Assembly: GCA_022925895.1 (NCBI GenBank) | Contig: JAKSYS010000196.1 | Location: forward strand, 26,380-90,379 | Direction: 5' to 3' | DNA from: Fragilaria crotonensis | Lineage: Eukaryota; Bacillariophyta; Fragilariophyceae; Fragilariales; Fragilariaceae | DNA length: 64,000 nt | Shown: positions 11,161-22,596 of the stretch, piece after piece | Position numbering within the stretch: the first letter of the stretch is position 1 | Layout: the number at the start of each line of letters is the position of its first letter | The notes under the pieces: model-generated | What the model was told of the DNA's origin: nothing | Seen by the model: only the letters and a program-made list of their open reading frames with translations | Database searches by the model: none | Position numbers and translations under genes: made by a program

Positions 11161-11663
11161 TTCAAGATACTATGAAAACAAGCCTATCAGCAAGTTGCGG
11201 TTGTCATTCTCTCTACGCACAAAACTTGTCTACAAATGGAGGTTCACAAGTCAGAGAATAAGATTTCCATGGATGTAACTGAGGCAGTATTTTGAGTGTT
11301 GTAATCATATAAGAACAAGTTGAGAATGCATCTTGCAGGAGAAAAGCTCAGTCTGAAGAAGTTGGGAACCACTGCTATTTTATTATTGCAATTACTGTGG
11401 ACGTTGTTGAAATCACAAGTTCTTGAAGGTTTTACCTGGTGATTGCTCTGTGGACTCAAATAAAAGTGACATTGCATTCTTTTCAAAGTTTCAATATCCA
11501 TGTTAGCAAAAAATTTGAGAAGACAGTTTTGAGAGAACTTGTTTGATCACACAATTTGACCAACAAGGATCATTGAGTTGCACACAATGTGATGTCCATA
11601 GGATCAGAACTCAAGAATTGGAAGATTGTTTAGCTTCTAATCATGAGCACACTCCTTTAATCA

Positions 11664-13594
11664 TACATCAGAAGGTGGCGGCTTTTACACCAAGTATTTC
11701 ATAGTACATCATTTTACAAAATTAGATCATTTTTGTCACAAAATGTACATACGTATATACCATTGTAATATTTAAGTGTAGATGTACCCCATGTTCATTT
11801 GGTGTCCCATATATGATACACCATCTGGTACGGTGTCACATATCAAGATGTATGCTGTACATCTCTCTGCTGCTACAGGTGTACTGTTTGTTTTACACCC
11901 ATGTACACACCTGTGTTATGTCAAACACTTCTAAATGTTTGGTCTGACAATCACATTTCTCATCGTTCTCATTTTGATCCATTAAACACTTCCATGGTTA
12001 TGCTGAACAACTATATGTATCAATTGTTCCATAGTTTTCCGCCCTTTTTAACATTCAAGCACTACGTACTCTACAAGTTATCTCCCATCATCCTGTCATA
12101 CTTCTCACACAACTCCTCTACTTTCTTTGTTGTCCATCAATACACATTCTATTCTGTTCAACACCCCAATTGCCTCATGGCAGCCACCCATCTTGATCCC
12201 TTTCTCAATTCCTTCCCTATTTTTGTGGTTACATCCTCTCTTCACCTTAGGGCATGCATGTCTCTGGATGGATGCATGTTGCTACCTGCACATTGCCGGT
12301 ATTGTGGACAGACAGCATGTCTCTGGATGGAGGCACGCTGTCCATTGCACAGTCCCTGAGTCCCAATATAGTAGTACCCTACACAGTACATGTGGCGATG
12401 TGAGGAGATAGAATTGATAGAGGTTTTTGATTTTCTGCAGGATTTGAACCCAAAAGGAACAGCATGAACATAATGGAAACCAACCAGCAACAATGCACAG
12501 CACGAGGAGGCTCAAAAAATAACAAAACACACAAAGATGCATACGATACTATGAATTGAAAGACAAAGCACATTCTGGAGAGGTAAGCAAAGAACCAGCA
12601 ATGTGAAGAAAGGTGCAAACTGTTCAAATAGAGAGCTCATCCTGAGGATTGCAGATAATACAGTAGCAGGAATAAAGCAGAAGAAGGAGTGCCGCTGTGC
12701 AGTGGCAGAAATCAACAGGTACTAGTGTCGTAGTAGATTGATCTGCAAAGTCTTTTTTGGTGACAACCTCAAGGAAATTGCTAACAACAATGACACTCTT
12801 TATTGCAGCTATAGCACTGGCTCCAGTGACGTTGACAATTCTGATGAAAGTCATGGCTTGTGATATGAAAGTGGACCCGCCATCCAGTGGACTTAACTCT
12901 TTTATGCCTCTTGCAGTCACCGGCATGCCTCCATCCAGAGACAGGCCGGTGCACAGCAAAGAAGTGCGGCACCAAGAGGAGAAAAGCCACACCTGGTGAC
13001 CGCTTGTTGTTGCCAATAGAAGTCAAGGTGATATGAAAGTGAACCCGCCATCCAGTGGAGTAAACTTGAGATGCCTCTTGCAGTCCCCGGCATGCCTCAA
13101 TCCAGCAGAGACAGGCTGGCCGGTGCACGGCACAGCAGGGCACCATGTCGAGAACAGCCACAACGGGTGACCATTTGTTGAGTTTGCGTTGAATTGAATT
13201 CAACGCGTTAGTTGGTGTTGAGTTGTAGATAGCAATGGAAGAATGGAAAATAGTGGAGTACCGTACTCTGGATACTAGTTAGCCACGAGTACAGCCATAG
13301 TTATTACAATACAAACAAAATGGTGAGCAATGGACGACATTACACCCAACAAAAAGGGGTTTTATGGCCACAGCTAAATGTTACTACATCAACAGCTATG
13401 GTACACAAACGATAAAATGTTGATTGTACCATGAGATGGTGCGCATCTGTACTGGATAAAAAAACAAGTACAAGGGATATAAGACAAAGTCATACATAGT
13501 ACAGAGGAAAAAAATATTACGCACTGTACTGGACTCAAAAAAATGGTACACGTACCAAATTTGTTACATGTAAAACCCGCCACCTTCTGATGTA
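11664..13594. mobile_element. Nested 1.9-kb element with 26-bp inverted ends
   Basis: 26 bases at 11664-11689 match the reverse complement of 13569-13594 at 25 of 26 positions; the shared core is CAGAAGGTGGCGG. No convincing TSD is visible. The interior carries four copies of a word close to GTCTCTGGATGGAGGCATG, two forward (about 12257, 12321) and two reversed (about 12930, 13090), plus a tandem duplication. It is probably a small DNA transposon inserted into the larger element. Confidence 0.6.
12862..13197. repeat. Imperfect tandem duplication, period about 168 bp
   Basis: The unit starting GATATGAAAGTG at 12862 recurs at 13030. Both units contain CCCGCCATCCAGTGGA, CTCTTGCAGT and the reversed CCTCCATCCAG-type word. 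Identity is roughly four fifths by eye. Confidence 0.75.
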
Positions 13595-14164
13595 CCAACT
13601 TAAATGATCATGGAGTTGAGGTGGACGTGGCTGCTGAAGTTGAAGTGGATGTGGCTGCTGAAGTTGAAGAGGAGAGTCCTATTGAAGGTCCAACAGTTTC
13701 AATGTTGAAGATGCATCAAATTTTTGTGCGCAGGGTTTTGGTGTGGATGATGATAACAAACCTACCCCAGGATGAGGACAACATTGAAGACTGTGATTTT
13801 TCTTTGGCTGGGGTGAGATGACTCTAGATGAAAGGAGGAAAGCCGCTTTGAGCTGATCCAAACATCTCAAATTCAATATTGATGATCCTCCTCCCTTGAA
13901 GCATCCATCCCACTCTGTCAATCAGTTGATTGATGCACTCAATAGTCACACACAGGCTTGCTCCAGTCCTGGGTGGGTGAAGTGTCTTGACAAGAGCATG
14001 TCTGTTTGGACGAACCAATGGATATGCCTAGGATGGATGTTTGTTCCAAGAAAACCCCACCCAATGCTTGCTTAACTCCATTCCAGGACCAATGTTGCTC
14101 ACCATTTCACATCATACAGCACTCTTATGGATACGTAGACACAACAACACTGCATTTTGCTTAA

Positions 14165-15175
14165 TTGATGCCAGCACCATAAGCATCACCAACTTCAGCA
14201 GCAAGAAACGGTATTGATGCACTCTTCACAACTAGCTACCTTTTGATTCCCTAAGAATTCAGTTCAATCTGCTGTAATGTGCACTCCAATGAATCATACG
14301 CCAAGTCAATTCCATCTTCAGTTACTCTTTTAGTCTCTGAAATGACAAACAATCAGTATTGTCATCAGTATTTGTCCTTCTAAAGAATGTAGGACAATCT
14401 TTAGCATTCACAGTCACTAGGAAACGACCATCACTATAGTTTTGCTGCTATTTACGGACCCCAAAATCAGGGCAATGTTGCCAATGAGTGCCCAAAAGAC
14501 TTGTAACTTGTTGACATTGTCAAATTGCAGCACAGCAAGTTACACAGTGTGCCAACATGGATTACAGAGACATGAATTATAAATGAGTCCCCAGGAAGGG
14601 AAGCCGCAGGAGGGGTTGGGTTGTAGTGGTAGTGGTAGTGGTAGTGGTAATGGTATCGTTACTGTTACTGTTAGTGATACTGTTAATGGCAGTGGTAATG
14701 TTTATGGTAGTGGTACTGTTAATGGTAGTGGTACTGTTCATAGTAGCGGTACTGTTAGCAGTACAAAGCGGTACTGTTAATGGTTTTGCCAGTGGTACTA
14801 GTACTGGAAAGTAGTAGCACATGCACAGTAATGGTAGTGGTACTGCTACAGTAGAGGTAGTTGTACAGTACTGTTACTGGAGTACTAGTATCGGTGCTAG
14901 TAGCTGTAGAAGTATACTGCTCCCGTTAGTAGTCACGCTACTGTAGCTAGTACTTGTATGGTAAGATCGGACGCATATGTACAAAAATGTGCAGCTTGTC
15001 GTACTGTACATTCATTGTTGTATAACCAACTATTGATTTCAGGGCATGCCATGCGTGATATCATGCATGTCATGCTCGGTGTTTATAAATAATAAACCAA
15101 TGAATACGATATAAATTAAGAATGACCTGAATGACGGTCATGCCTAAAGACTGGAAAAACAGACTGGAAAATCTC
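14165..15175 (-). repeat. Right inverted arm
   Basis: Reverse complement of the left arm. It includes the microsatellite (14620-14760), the block containing GGCATGCCATGCGTGATATC near 15043-15062, and the outer end GGAAAATCTC at 15166-15175. Confidence 0.75.
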
Positions 15176-15185
15176 TAAATTATAC
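15176..15185. repeat. Right 10-bp target-site duplication of the 7-kb element
   Basis: TAAATTATAC, identical to 8109-8118. Only five bases separate it from the first base of the next inverted-repeat element. Confidence 0.85.
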
Positions 15186-15190
15186 TACTA

Positions 15191-16253
15191 GTGGCTATTC
15201 TCCTGGGCAAAATATTTAATTAACGACACAATTGTCGTTAATTAAAGACAACATTTTCGTACGTTTGCAAGACGGTCTGTCGTGCAATTATTACTATGGG
15301 CTACACAACAATTGACATCGACCATCGGCATCAAGAATACAACAAATGATTCCATTTCTTGAAATGTTGACAAAGAATACTGTTTTTTAATCATCATGAA
15401 ATGCGCTTAAGTGGGCGGCAAAGGATAATTTGTTCTGTTTTGTATTTTTTGAGGCCCTTAACTATCTGTCGTTGGGCCTGGTATATATTCTACATGATTT
15501 TCATTGGTCGTTTTAGTGGGTTGAGCACTTCGCCATGCAGAACTGCGGTCTAATTTCTTCACGTTCAGACAAACTTCAGACAAACTTCCCATATGCCCAG
15601 TCACGTTTCAATGTATGGTGAACCCGGTGATGACCTCACTTTCAGTTACATGTGATAGGAGCATGTTCTAACCCAAAGGGAAATATGTGTCATAAACCAG
15701 CAAAATATCGTGATGTTCGGTATATATTCTACACGATTTTAAGTTGCCGTAGAGATTGGTACGTTTTCTACATGATTTTTCAACGTTTTTTTGCTGTTGG
15801 ACCTCTGTTTTCTTGTCAATGCTGCTGCTTTAGAACTTGAACGGAAGGCAAACCTTCCATATGCCCCACCAAGGTATGTAAATGATGAACACGTTGCTGC
15901 CCTTACTTTCGGTTGAACGTGACAGGAGCATAATCTGATCATAGGATCAAATGTGTCATGAAATTCTGCTGTCTGTCGTGAGTTACGGTATATATTCTAC
16001 GTAATTCACCTGAAGAGAAAAAAACAGAAAACTAAAAAATAAATCAACCCTCGTCGTCGGGAACGTCTAATTGCGAAAGTTCTCATCTGAGTTAAAGGAA
16101 ACCCATACGCCCCACTGGGTTTGAGACCATGCTTGACACGATGGTCTTGTCAGTTTTGACAGGTTGCATAGGGAAGTCGGATTTCAGCGTAGGCTGAAAA
16201 GTGTCTTTAATTAAATATTTGTCGTTAATTAACGACAGAAGTAGAATAGACAC
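15191..16253. mobile_element. 1.06-kb TIR element flanked by TA (family member 1)
   Basis: The left end GTGGCTATTCT matches the inverted right end (reverse complement GTGTCTATTCT), and TA lies directly outside both ends (15189-15190, 16254-16255). Subterminal TTAATTAA palindromes sit inside both ends. An internal segment (CATTTTCGTACGTTTGCAAGACGG) is shared with the element at 18051. No coding capacity was seen. Short TIRs, a TA target and no ORF suggest a Stowaway-like MITE or other Tc1/mariner-related non-autonomous element; this is structural inference. Confidence 0.6.
15590..16010. repeat. Tandem duplication inside the element, period about 268 bp
   Basis: CATATGCCC at 15590 recurs at 15858. 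Both are followed in the same order by a GTGA(T/C)AGGAGCAT block, ATGTGTCAT and CGGTATATATTCTAC. The last word occurs further times in the element (about 15478, 15718, 15986). Confidence 0.65.
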
Positions 16254-16255
16254 TA

Positions 16256-16972
16256 GACCTGCGTATCGGATGTGGGATATGGGTGCCAGACATACGGTCA
16301 CTGTATATGTATAAATGTATACAACAGTACGTAACTACTCCCGTAGGGTGTCTGTTCCCCTGATTCCCGATGCAAAAATCATGCGCATAGGAATCTGTTT
16401 CGACGAGGGCGAGCGGCAAGTCATACATACTTCCGGTAAACCGTGCTATAAAAGTACTGCTGAATTCATTCAACACAAGGTCGTTTGTGTGCAAGGGGAA
16501 TGGAGAAATCGTGACATGGCAGAATGTAAGCCATGAAGTCCTGGTGTTGCACTAACGTTGCCGAAACGCCCAGGAATGGTTCCCGCAGTCGACCAACACT
16601 ACAACACACGAGACCATGCTAATTCAACAATTGTCCACTGAAGATTCCAGCCCTGCAAAGACCATGATGGTCCGCCACAGGAAATAAGCCAGAGGGGATA
16701 CTCACGAGATGGGATGCTCAAACTATAATCGCATCGTTATACTCATGGAGACAACCACGACCTAGGAAATGAAAGGAAAGTCTGCATGAATGGTAAAACC
16801 TTGAGGGGCACATTTGCAGGCCTTGTCTGGATTTGTTTCTTGTCCTTCTCCTCTTCTCCTGTACTGAATAGGTTATAGTGACGACAGTGCTCGTTTGATG
16901 GAGGTAGGCCGAGGCTAGTCTTCGGATTCAGAGATTGGCTGGTATCAAATCACAACTAGCGGGTTTCAATGG
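16256..16972. other. Intergenic, no gene recognised
   Basis: Short frames only (e.g. 16315-16536 plus). Nothing matches a known family and no repeat was noticed. It contains the 3' side of the glycosyltransferase relic. Confidence 0.4.
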
Positions 16973-17701
16973 TCATTTGCCATCGTCAAAGTCTTTGGCA
17001 CCCCACGTATGCGTCCAAAAGGAGACCAAATATCCTGGGTAGCGATCCATGCAGGCAGTTTTGTTCACAGAACACAAGACTATGCCATCTTTATCGTAGT
17101 AACTTGTGGAGAACATTTCTTTCAGCAGAAACTCGACAATTGCGGTATTCTGCCCTTCCTGATCAATCGTATTGGTCAAGAAACAGGGGCCCGTGGCACA
17201 CAGGACTTTCAGATCTTTCGTTTCAGGTAACCGTTGAAGAATTGCGGACAAGAACGGATGACGAGGTGATGATGCCATAACGGCGTTTGCGACTCGTTGT
17301 TCACGAAAAGGTTTAGCTGCCTTGGACGCATGCTGCTGTGCCGTGTAAGAGGTATTTGGTTGTCGAAAGGTCGATTCATTGAAGCCTCGAAGACATGTTA
17401 CATCCATGTCCATGTACACTCCTCCATATTTGTACAGCATCATATAGCGAGCAGCATCGATTCGCTTGATCTTGATATCGTAGCCTTCATAGGTTGGAAG
17501 CAACTCCGGAAATGACGTCTTAACTAGATCCAACTGTCGTCATCAGTCCAAGCTTGAACTCCCAACAAGGATTCAACTTTTACATTCGTCTCGCCAACGC
17601 CTAAAATTGTTTGGGAGGACCTTACTTGTGTATGTTTGATGAACGATACGAGGCACAAAAGAAGCATTAGAAGACTGCACCAGGATCAGGGCAATTCTCA
17701 T
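16973..17701 (-). pseudogene. GT32 (OCH1-like, DXD) glycosyltransferase relic
   Basis: Reading the minus strand from an ATG at 17701, the expected motif series of Gly_transf_sug/OCH1-like enzymes appears in order but in different frames. First comes FVPRIVHQTYTSK with LPNNFRRWRDEC; then LNPCWEFKL after one shift; then WTDDD after a second; then LDLVKTSFPELLPTY after a third. From about 17530 one frame stays open to the stop at 16973 and holds the sugar-nucleotide DXD motif in GGVYMDMDVTCLRG and the C-terminal HHTW-like region (FWTHTWGAKDF). These enzymes add sugars in the Golgi. Three frame breaks within about 100 bp make it a pseudogene unless they are assembly errors. Only the breaks near 17535-17615 need explaining; the rest looks intact. 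Confidence 0.7.
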
Positions 17702-18048
17702 TTCTGATCGAGTACGTTGTCCCATTCGTCACTGGCAATGACATGAGGGCTTCCGCACGCATCACGCCAGAAACACCAACTGTTGACCGCAATGTCAGCA
17801 CGACATCATAAAACCTCCAAAGCACCATCACCACAACACCATCCCTGTCCTCATCGAACTCATCCTCGTTGCGCGAAACCAAATCGTTGTGGAAGGAGAG
17901 GAGAAAGATTTTCTACCCAGTGTTGGGGGCGTGTGGCATGTGGCATGTGGGCATGTGTGACCGACAACGTGTGAACGCGTTGGATTCTGCAGAGGCGAGC
18001 CCATTTCCATTTTTTTCCTTGGCTACGGTGCAAGCATAGTAGTACTAC
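17702..18048. other. Upstream of the GT32 relic
   Basis: No recognisable coding region; a 71-codon minus-strand frame at 17667-17882 overlaps but is in the wrong frame for an N-terminal extension. Could contain the former promoter. Confidence 0.35.
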
Positions 18049-18050
18049 TA

Positions 18051-19500
18051 GTGTCTAAACGCCCGGGGGGTTTTCTTTAATTAATGACAAACCTGTCTTT
18101 TTTTAAAGATGGCCATTTTCGTACGTTTTGCAAGACGGTCGATGTACGTATTGTACCATCATCAACGCAAAATTTGACATTGACAATGGCCGACCACCGG
18201 CATCAATATCATCACAGATCAAGCACTAGATTCATAAAGGATCAATTGAATGCTATTTATTATTAACCATGGCATGTTTCTAAGTGGGTTGATAGCCATA
18301 ACTTTCCATTGTCGGTGTGGCAAATCCACATTGTTGCCATGGTCTCCGATGAATCATGCTCACATGACAGGACCGAACTACAGGTCTGTATTCCTCCTCC
18401 TGAGCCAGGACAACATGCCAATCTTTTGCAAACCAATGAGGGGAGTCTTAACAAACAGGAAGTTTACAGCAGGGCTTCTTTTGTTGTTTGTCGGCGGTTG
18501 TGTACTCGCGACAGCTGCTGCAGTTCTTTGTTGGCACTCCTGGCTGGCGCTGGCAACTCTGCTAATAGCAGTGCATGTGATGCTGCTATGGTAGCCTTGT
18601 CCACATGTTGACGGTAAAAGTTGTTGTGCCAATTTTGACACATGTTACATACCGGAGATGTGGCGATATTGATATGCAATGCATTCTCGCGATACAAAAC
18701 TGACGTGCAATCCAATGCAAATTCTCAATTTACCTTCTCGTTCACCACATTTCGACCAACGCAATAATGAGCAACAATGAAAGCAGTGGTATGGGTTTGA
18801 CAAGGAAGGAACATTCTCATGGCTTACTGACACCAGATCCCGGGATAACATTCGAGTAGGCATTCGTGCACTGCAACGACGAGCGACTGCACTCAATAAA
18901 GATGGTAGACATCATCTTTGCTTCAATCAATGCATGGGTCTCAAGTCTTGGGTGAGACCGTCAAGGCCATGACACACTCTACAAAGCAAAAGAAGTGAGA
19001 AATCGGGCGTTGATGACATGGTGGTGAGTGAGAAAAAACTCGAAAAAAATTCATGGTCACATCTTGAGAAATAACAAAAATTAGAGATACACTCCAGTTA
19101 CTCACCTCCTCTTCAAAGCACTTTAAAGACAGTTGCACTTGTGTGTTTTGGCTCAATCGAAGTGGAAGGTGATCAAATCAATGATGTGATTGAAGCCTCG
19201 AACGACTGGAGCTTGTGTAGCCTGCCTATGTTGTGTACTACACATCCGGGTATTTTCCGAGAAAAAAAACTCGGAAAAACAGGCTACAGTTTTATGTTCA
19301 AGAACCTAAGTCAGGAACCGTTGCTGACTAAGATGACCCCGGTTGGCCCACGAGGTTTGACTTGATGGAGAACACATCGGCCGTAGCTATTTTGGTGTAA
19401 AAGATGAAATGATGAAGTTACGTACGTGCCAAAATTGATCTTTAATTAAAGATTTTGCCACTGGGCCATCTTTAATTAAAGATTTCGGGCGTATAGACAC
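18051..19500. mobile_element. 1.45-kb TIR element flanked by TA (family member 2)
   Basis: The left end GTGTCTAAACGCCCG and the inverted right end GTGTCTATACGCCCG match at 14 of 15 bases, with TA outside both ends (18049-18050, 19501-19502). TTTAATTAA sits just inside each end, twice at the right. It shares TIR sequence and a left-interior block (TTTCGTACGTTTTGCAAGACGG) with the element at 15191, so the two are one family. No transposase-like ORF is present. Confidence 0.65.
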
Positions 19501-19502
19501 TA

Positions 19503-19776
19503 GCTCTAGTAGGACAGTTCCCCATCGAACCGAATGTGCATGGCGGATGGCGGGTCAATCGGCAACACTGCAGAATGCAGATACCGTCGCATGCCAATAC
19601 TAGGAAATCAGATCCAATTGCTACAGTAACTGGCACTCTTATTTCGTCACCATCGACATTCTACTTGAAGAATTGCGAGTATTGCAACGGTACCGGAGTA
19701 TGATACTGTCATTACATGTAACGGTGCGGGTTCATCAAGTACTTCAGTACAGTAGGCAGTACTCGCAATTCTTCCT
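19503..19776. other. Short intergenic 3' of the SET gene
   Basis: Contains a near-palindromic pair of words related to GAAGAATTGCGAGTATTGC (about 19667 and, inverted, about 19757-19776). No gene was seen. Confidence 0.4.
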
Positions 19777-22432
19777 TCAAGCTTTGCGATCTGACAGGGC
19801 ATCAAGTCCGACCTCGGGAGCACGATGATGATTCGAACTTCTTGGAGCACTGGATGTTGGCTCCGTTCCAGCTCCTGTTGGCGCGGCGACCGAAACGTAG
19901 CGCTTATCCCAGTTCATGAACTCTCGACAGTCCTTGGCACCGCAATAGCACGCCACTCGTTTCGCCTCATCGAATTCCACTGGGAATTTGTAATCGTAGC
20001 ACAATTCTTGGCCCACTGGTATATCTTTCTTGGCGTAAATGACAATTCGTTTGGCGTTATTAATCGAGATGATCTGGGTGTAGCAATTAGGATCACAACT
20101 GGCATTGATGTATCGCGCAACGTTTCCCCTTTTTGTTGCATCGCAAACATTGTTACCGTCCATACGAAACATGTAGTCACTACCAATCTTGGCTTGCACA
20201 TACTCAGCTTCACGCTTTTCTGCGGTTGCGTTGCCAATGATTTCGCCTCTATACTCCACGATCACTTCTCCCTCGCGAATCTCTTGGTCGGCGAATACTC
20301 CCCAAGCATGAATGCCTGATCGACCGAAACGAAGGTGAGATTCGCGTCCTGTTAGTGCGTCCAATTCAAGCAACGATGATCCAAACGCAACAACGTCTTT
20401 CATGATGCGACGTTGAGACGCTCGAGCTGCTCTCACAGCTGTCTTCTTTTCTTCCATTTTTGTCGATTCCTCGGATCTGAGATTGCGGACAACTTCCTGG
20501 CGACTACTAGTAACTTCAATCTGATGCTTTGCAATTCCTTCGAAGCTTCGCGTCACGGGATCATAAGGAAGCAATCTCAAACACGATTCTGTGAATCCAT
20601 TCTGGCAGCACTGCTCGACCTTACTGATCTCGTTGGATAATTTAGGACGGTCGTGCTTGCGTCGATGTTTATGATCAGCGTCATCGCATGACTTCGACGA
20701 AGACGACCGTACCACCCGTCGAATTATCTTTCCTCTTGGCTTCAAAGCGACAATCGGTTTATTGGCTGGTTGGGTGCAAGGAAGCGAGGTGAAAGCCTGA
20801 GGGAGATCGAAGTCAGTAAAATTCATACATTTGACTTTCAATAGGCCTGCACTCAAAGCATCCGAAGATATCGAATCTTGCTTGACTGGATGGCAAGTTC
20901 TACAGTGAAAGCGGGCTTGCGTGCCGAATCCAGGATCAACCTTTTGGATCCATTTGGCACAACGCTTGTGGATCGTGAAGCCACAATCGTTGCACACCAT
21001 GCCTGACTTGCAATAAAGGCAACAAACAGCACACAGCTGTTGGTTTTCACGCGAGACAAACTTCCGTGGCTGGTTCTTAAATGCCTCGCTCAGTGCAAGG
21101 GCATGGTGACTAGCACATCCCTGACATCGACAGGCTTTGAGGAATGTGCCTGATTTTCCAAACTTCTTGCAGCTCTGGAGACATTTTGAACAAGATATGG
21201 CAGATGGAGTGATGGCGATATGATCGACAAACATGTCGCTTCCTTCAACTCCGCAACGGTGACAAATGAGGCGATCCACAGGCATATCTGCATTATCACC
21301 TTGGTATTGATGACGCCACGAATTCCTCTCTTCGGAGTAAATTCTTGAAACAGTTGCAAAGTCAGAATCTTGCTCGGCACACCTCCGGATTTTACGACTT
21401 GCGACAACCAACTCTTCGACGGGCACCTGAAATTCTCGAGTCCTGTCAAGCTCGTATAGCTCCAACTGACTCTGGTCCAGTAGCCGTCCACGAGTCGTCG
21501 ATTCTGGTAGTTTCATCATCCTGACGGTGACTGTCGCCAAACTTTCAGAACTGGGACGAACGCTTATAACTTCACCAACATAACGACCTGCCGTATGATC
21601 CGAGTCCATGCGGGAGGCCAACCATCGAAAGTTTTGTTCTTGTTGCGCGTGTGAATCGAATGTATTCCCACATAAAGCTTTTTGCGAATCTTCTTGCTTC
21701 GACAGCCCCAAGCGGCGGTGCTATTGCAACCCGTTCGCGAATAACCCATTTACAAACTAAAACGTTGTCCTTCCCTATTTTTTCAGACGAGCAGTGCTTT
21801 GAGCCGTAGGATATCCCCAGGTTTACTCTAACAGTAACCTTATCAATTCCCCGGATGATTTGCTCGTACCGAAAGCGCTTTCTTTCATTCTCTGTGAGCG
21901 CTGAAACATCAATATCGGTGTTATCAACACATTCGAGAAACGGAAGGATAGAGGAACGATCGATTAACAAATCGACTGGTATGAAACCAGGCGTCCTTTC
22001 CCTTAACGCTTGGTACAACTTGGTGGCATGGTGTTCATAATCGACCAGTCCCACGACATCACCCTCCACTATTCTACCTGAGGATGCGGATGATGTTACA
22101 CCGTCTGGAAGTAAAACCGATTTTGGAAAACAACAACGGATTCGACAGCCGATGATCATGAATCCTTGATGGTATCCAGGAATAGGGTCAATCCACGTTT
22201 CAACCACCGCTTTGGGAGACAATTCTTCCAATAGATTTCCGTCCATGTCCTTGACAGTATTCCCTTCTGGACGATAGCGGAGCGCCACTAGAGAGCCAGT
22301 TTTGATGCGGAAGGCTGGTGGCCGTTTCCTATTCTTCTTTGGTGTTCCGCCACTTGTGCAATCATCTGCTACAACGCTTGGTCTTAACTTCCCATTGGCA
22401 GTAGTAGCAGACGACTCAACACTCATGTTCAT
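19777..22432 (-). CDS. SET1/Trithorax-like histone lysine methyltransferase
   Basis: About 880 residues. The C-terminal SET domain (about 20350-19895) contains RFGRSGIHAWGVFA, the EYRGEII segment, the cofactor motif NVARYINASCDPNC, the catalytic LCYDYKFP, and a post-SET CYCGAKDCREFMNW with its zinc cysteines. This pattern is closest to SET1/COMPASS and Trithorax H3K4 methyltransferases. Upstream, a Cys/His-rich array (CHRCGVEGSD ... CCLYCKSGMVCNDCGFTIHKRC ... FHCRTC) resembles an extended PHD finger. The N-terminal part (22432-21710) is less familiar. The two blocks are in different frames; dropping one base from the C4 run at 21706-21709 joins them smoothly, while a 43-bp intron at 21721-21763 is a weaker alternative. 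The start at 22432 could extend to an ATG at 22596 if the G5 run at 22480-22484 is one base short. Nuclear chromatin role inferred from the family. Confidence 0.8.
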
Positions 22433-22596
22433 GACTGCAGGTTCATTGTTAGCGTCACCATAGGCATTGACATGGACACGGGGGTCGGTACTTGGAAGAC
22501 TTTATGGTTGACCTTGCTTCGTTTCGTCGTCCCTGACATTGACGCGTAGTTTGAATATACATTTGCTCCATTACTTGTGGAACCATTGCATTCCAT

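Larger units (their letters stand above)
8119..15175. mobile_element. 7.06-kb DNA transposon with long inverted arms (Mutator-like)
   Basis: The ends are perfect inverted repeats (GAGATTTTCCAGTCT outward) and a 10-bp direct repeat flanks them. The arms continue inward for more than 1 kb each: left 8119 to about 9800, right about 14165 to 15175. They stay alignable through a shared GCATGCCATGC/CATGACATGC segment, a shared hexanucleotide microsatellite and a shared coding-like block. Long TIRs with a 9-11 bp TSD are the structural hallmark of Mutator-like elements. No intact transposase was found in the core (9800-14165), so this copy is probably non-autonomous or decayed. The superfamily call is structural inference only; the boundaries are seen directly. 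Confidence 0.8.

Noticed and set aside
11901-12359. 152-codon plus-strand frame inside the nested element
   Set aside because: Low-complexity Ser/Phe/His content and it crosses the repeated 19-bp word; chance frame.
21721-21763. 43-bp intron in the SET gene
   Set aside because: Has GT/AG and restores the frame, but it is far shorter than other introns here and a one-base change in the neighbouring C4 run does the same while keeping more protein sequence.
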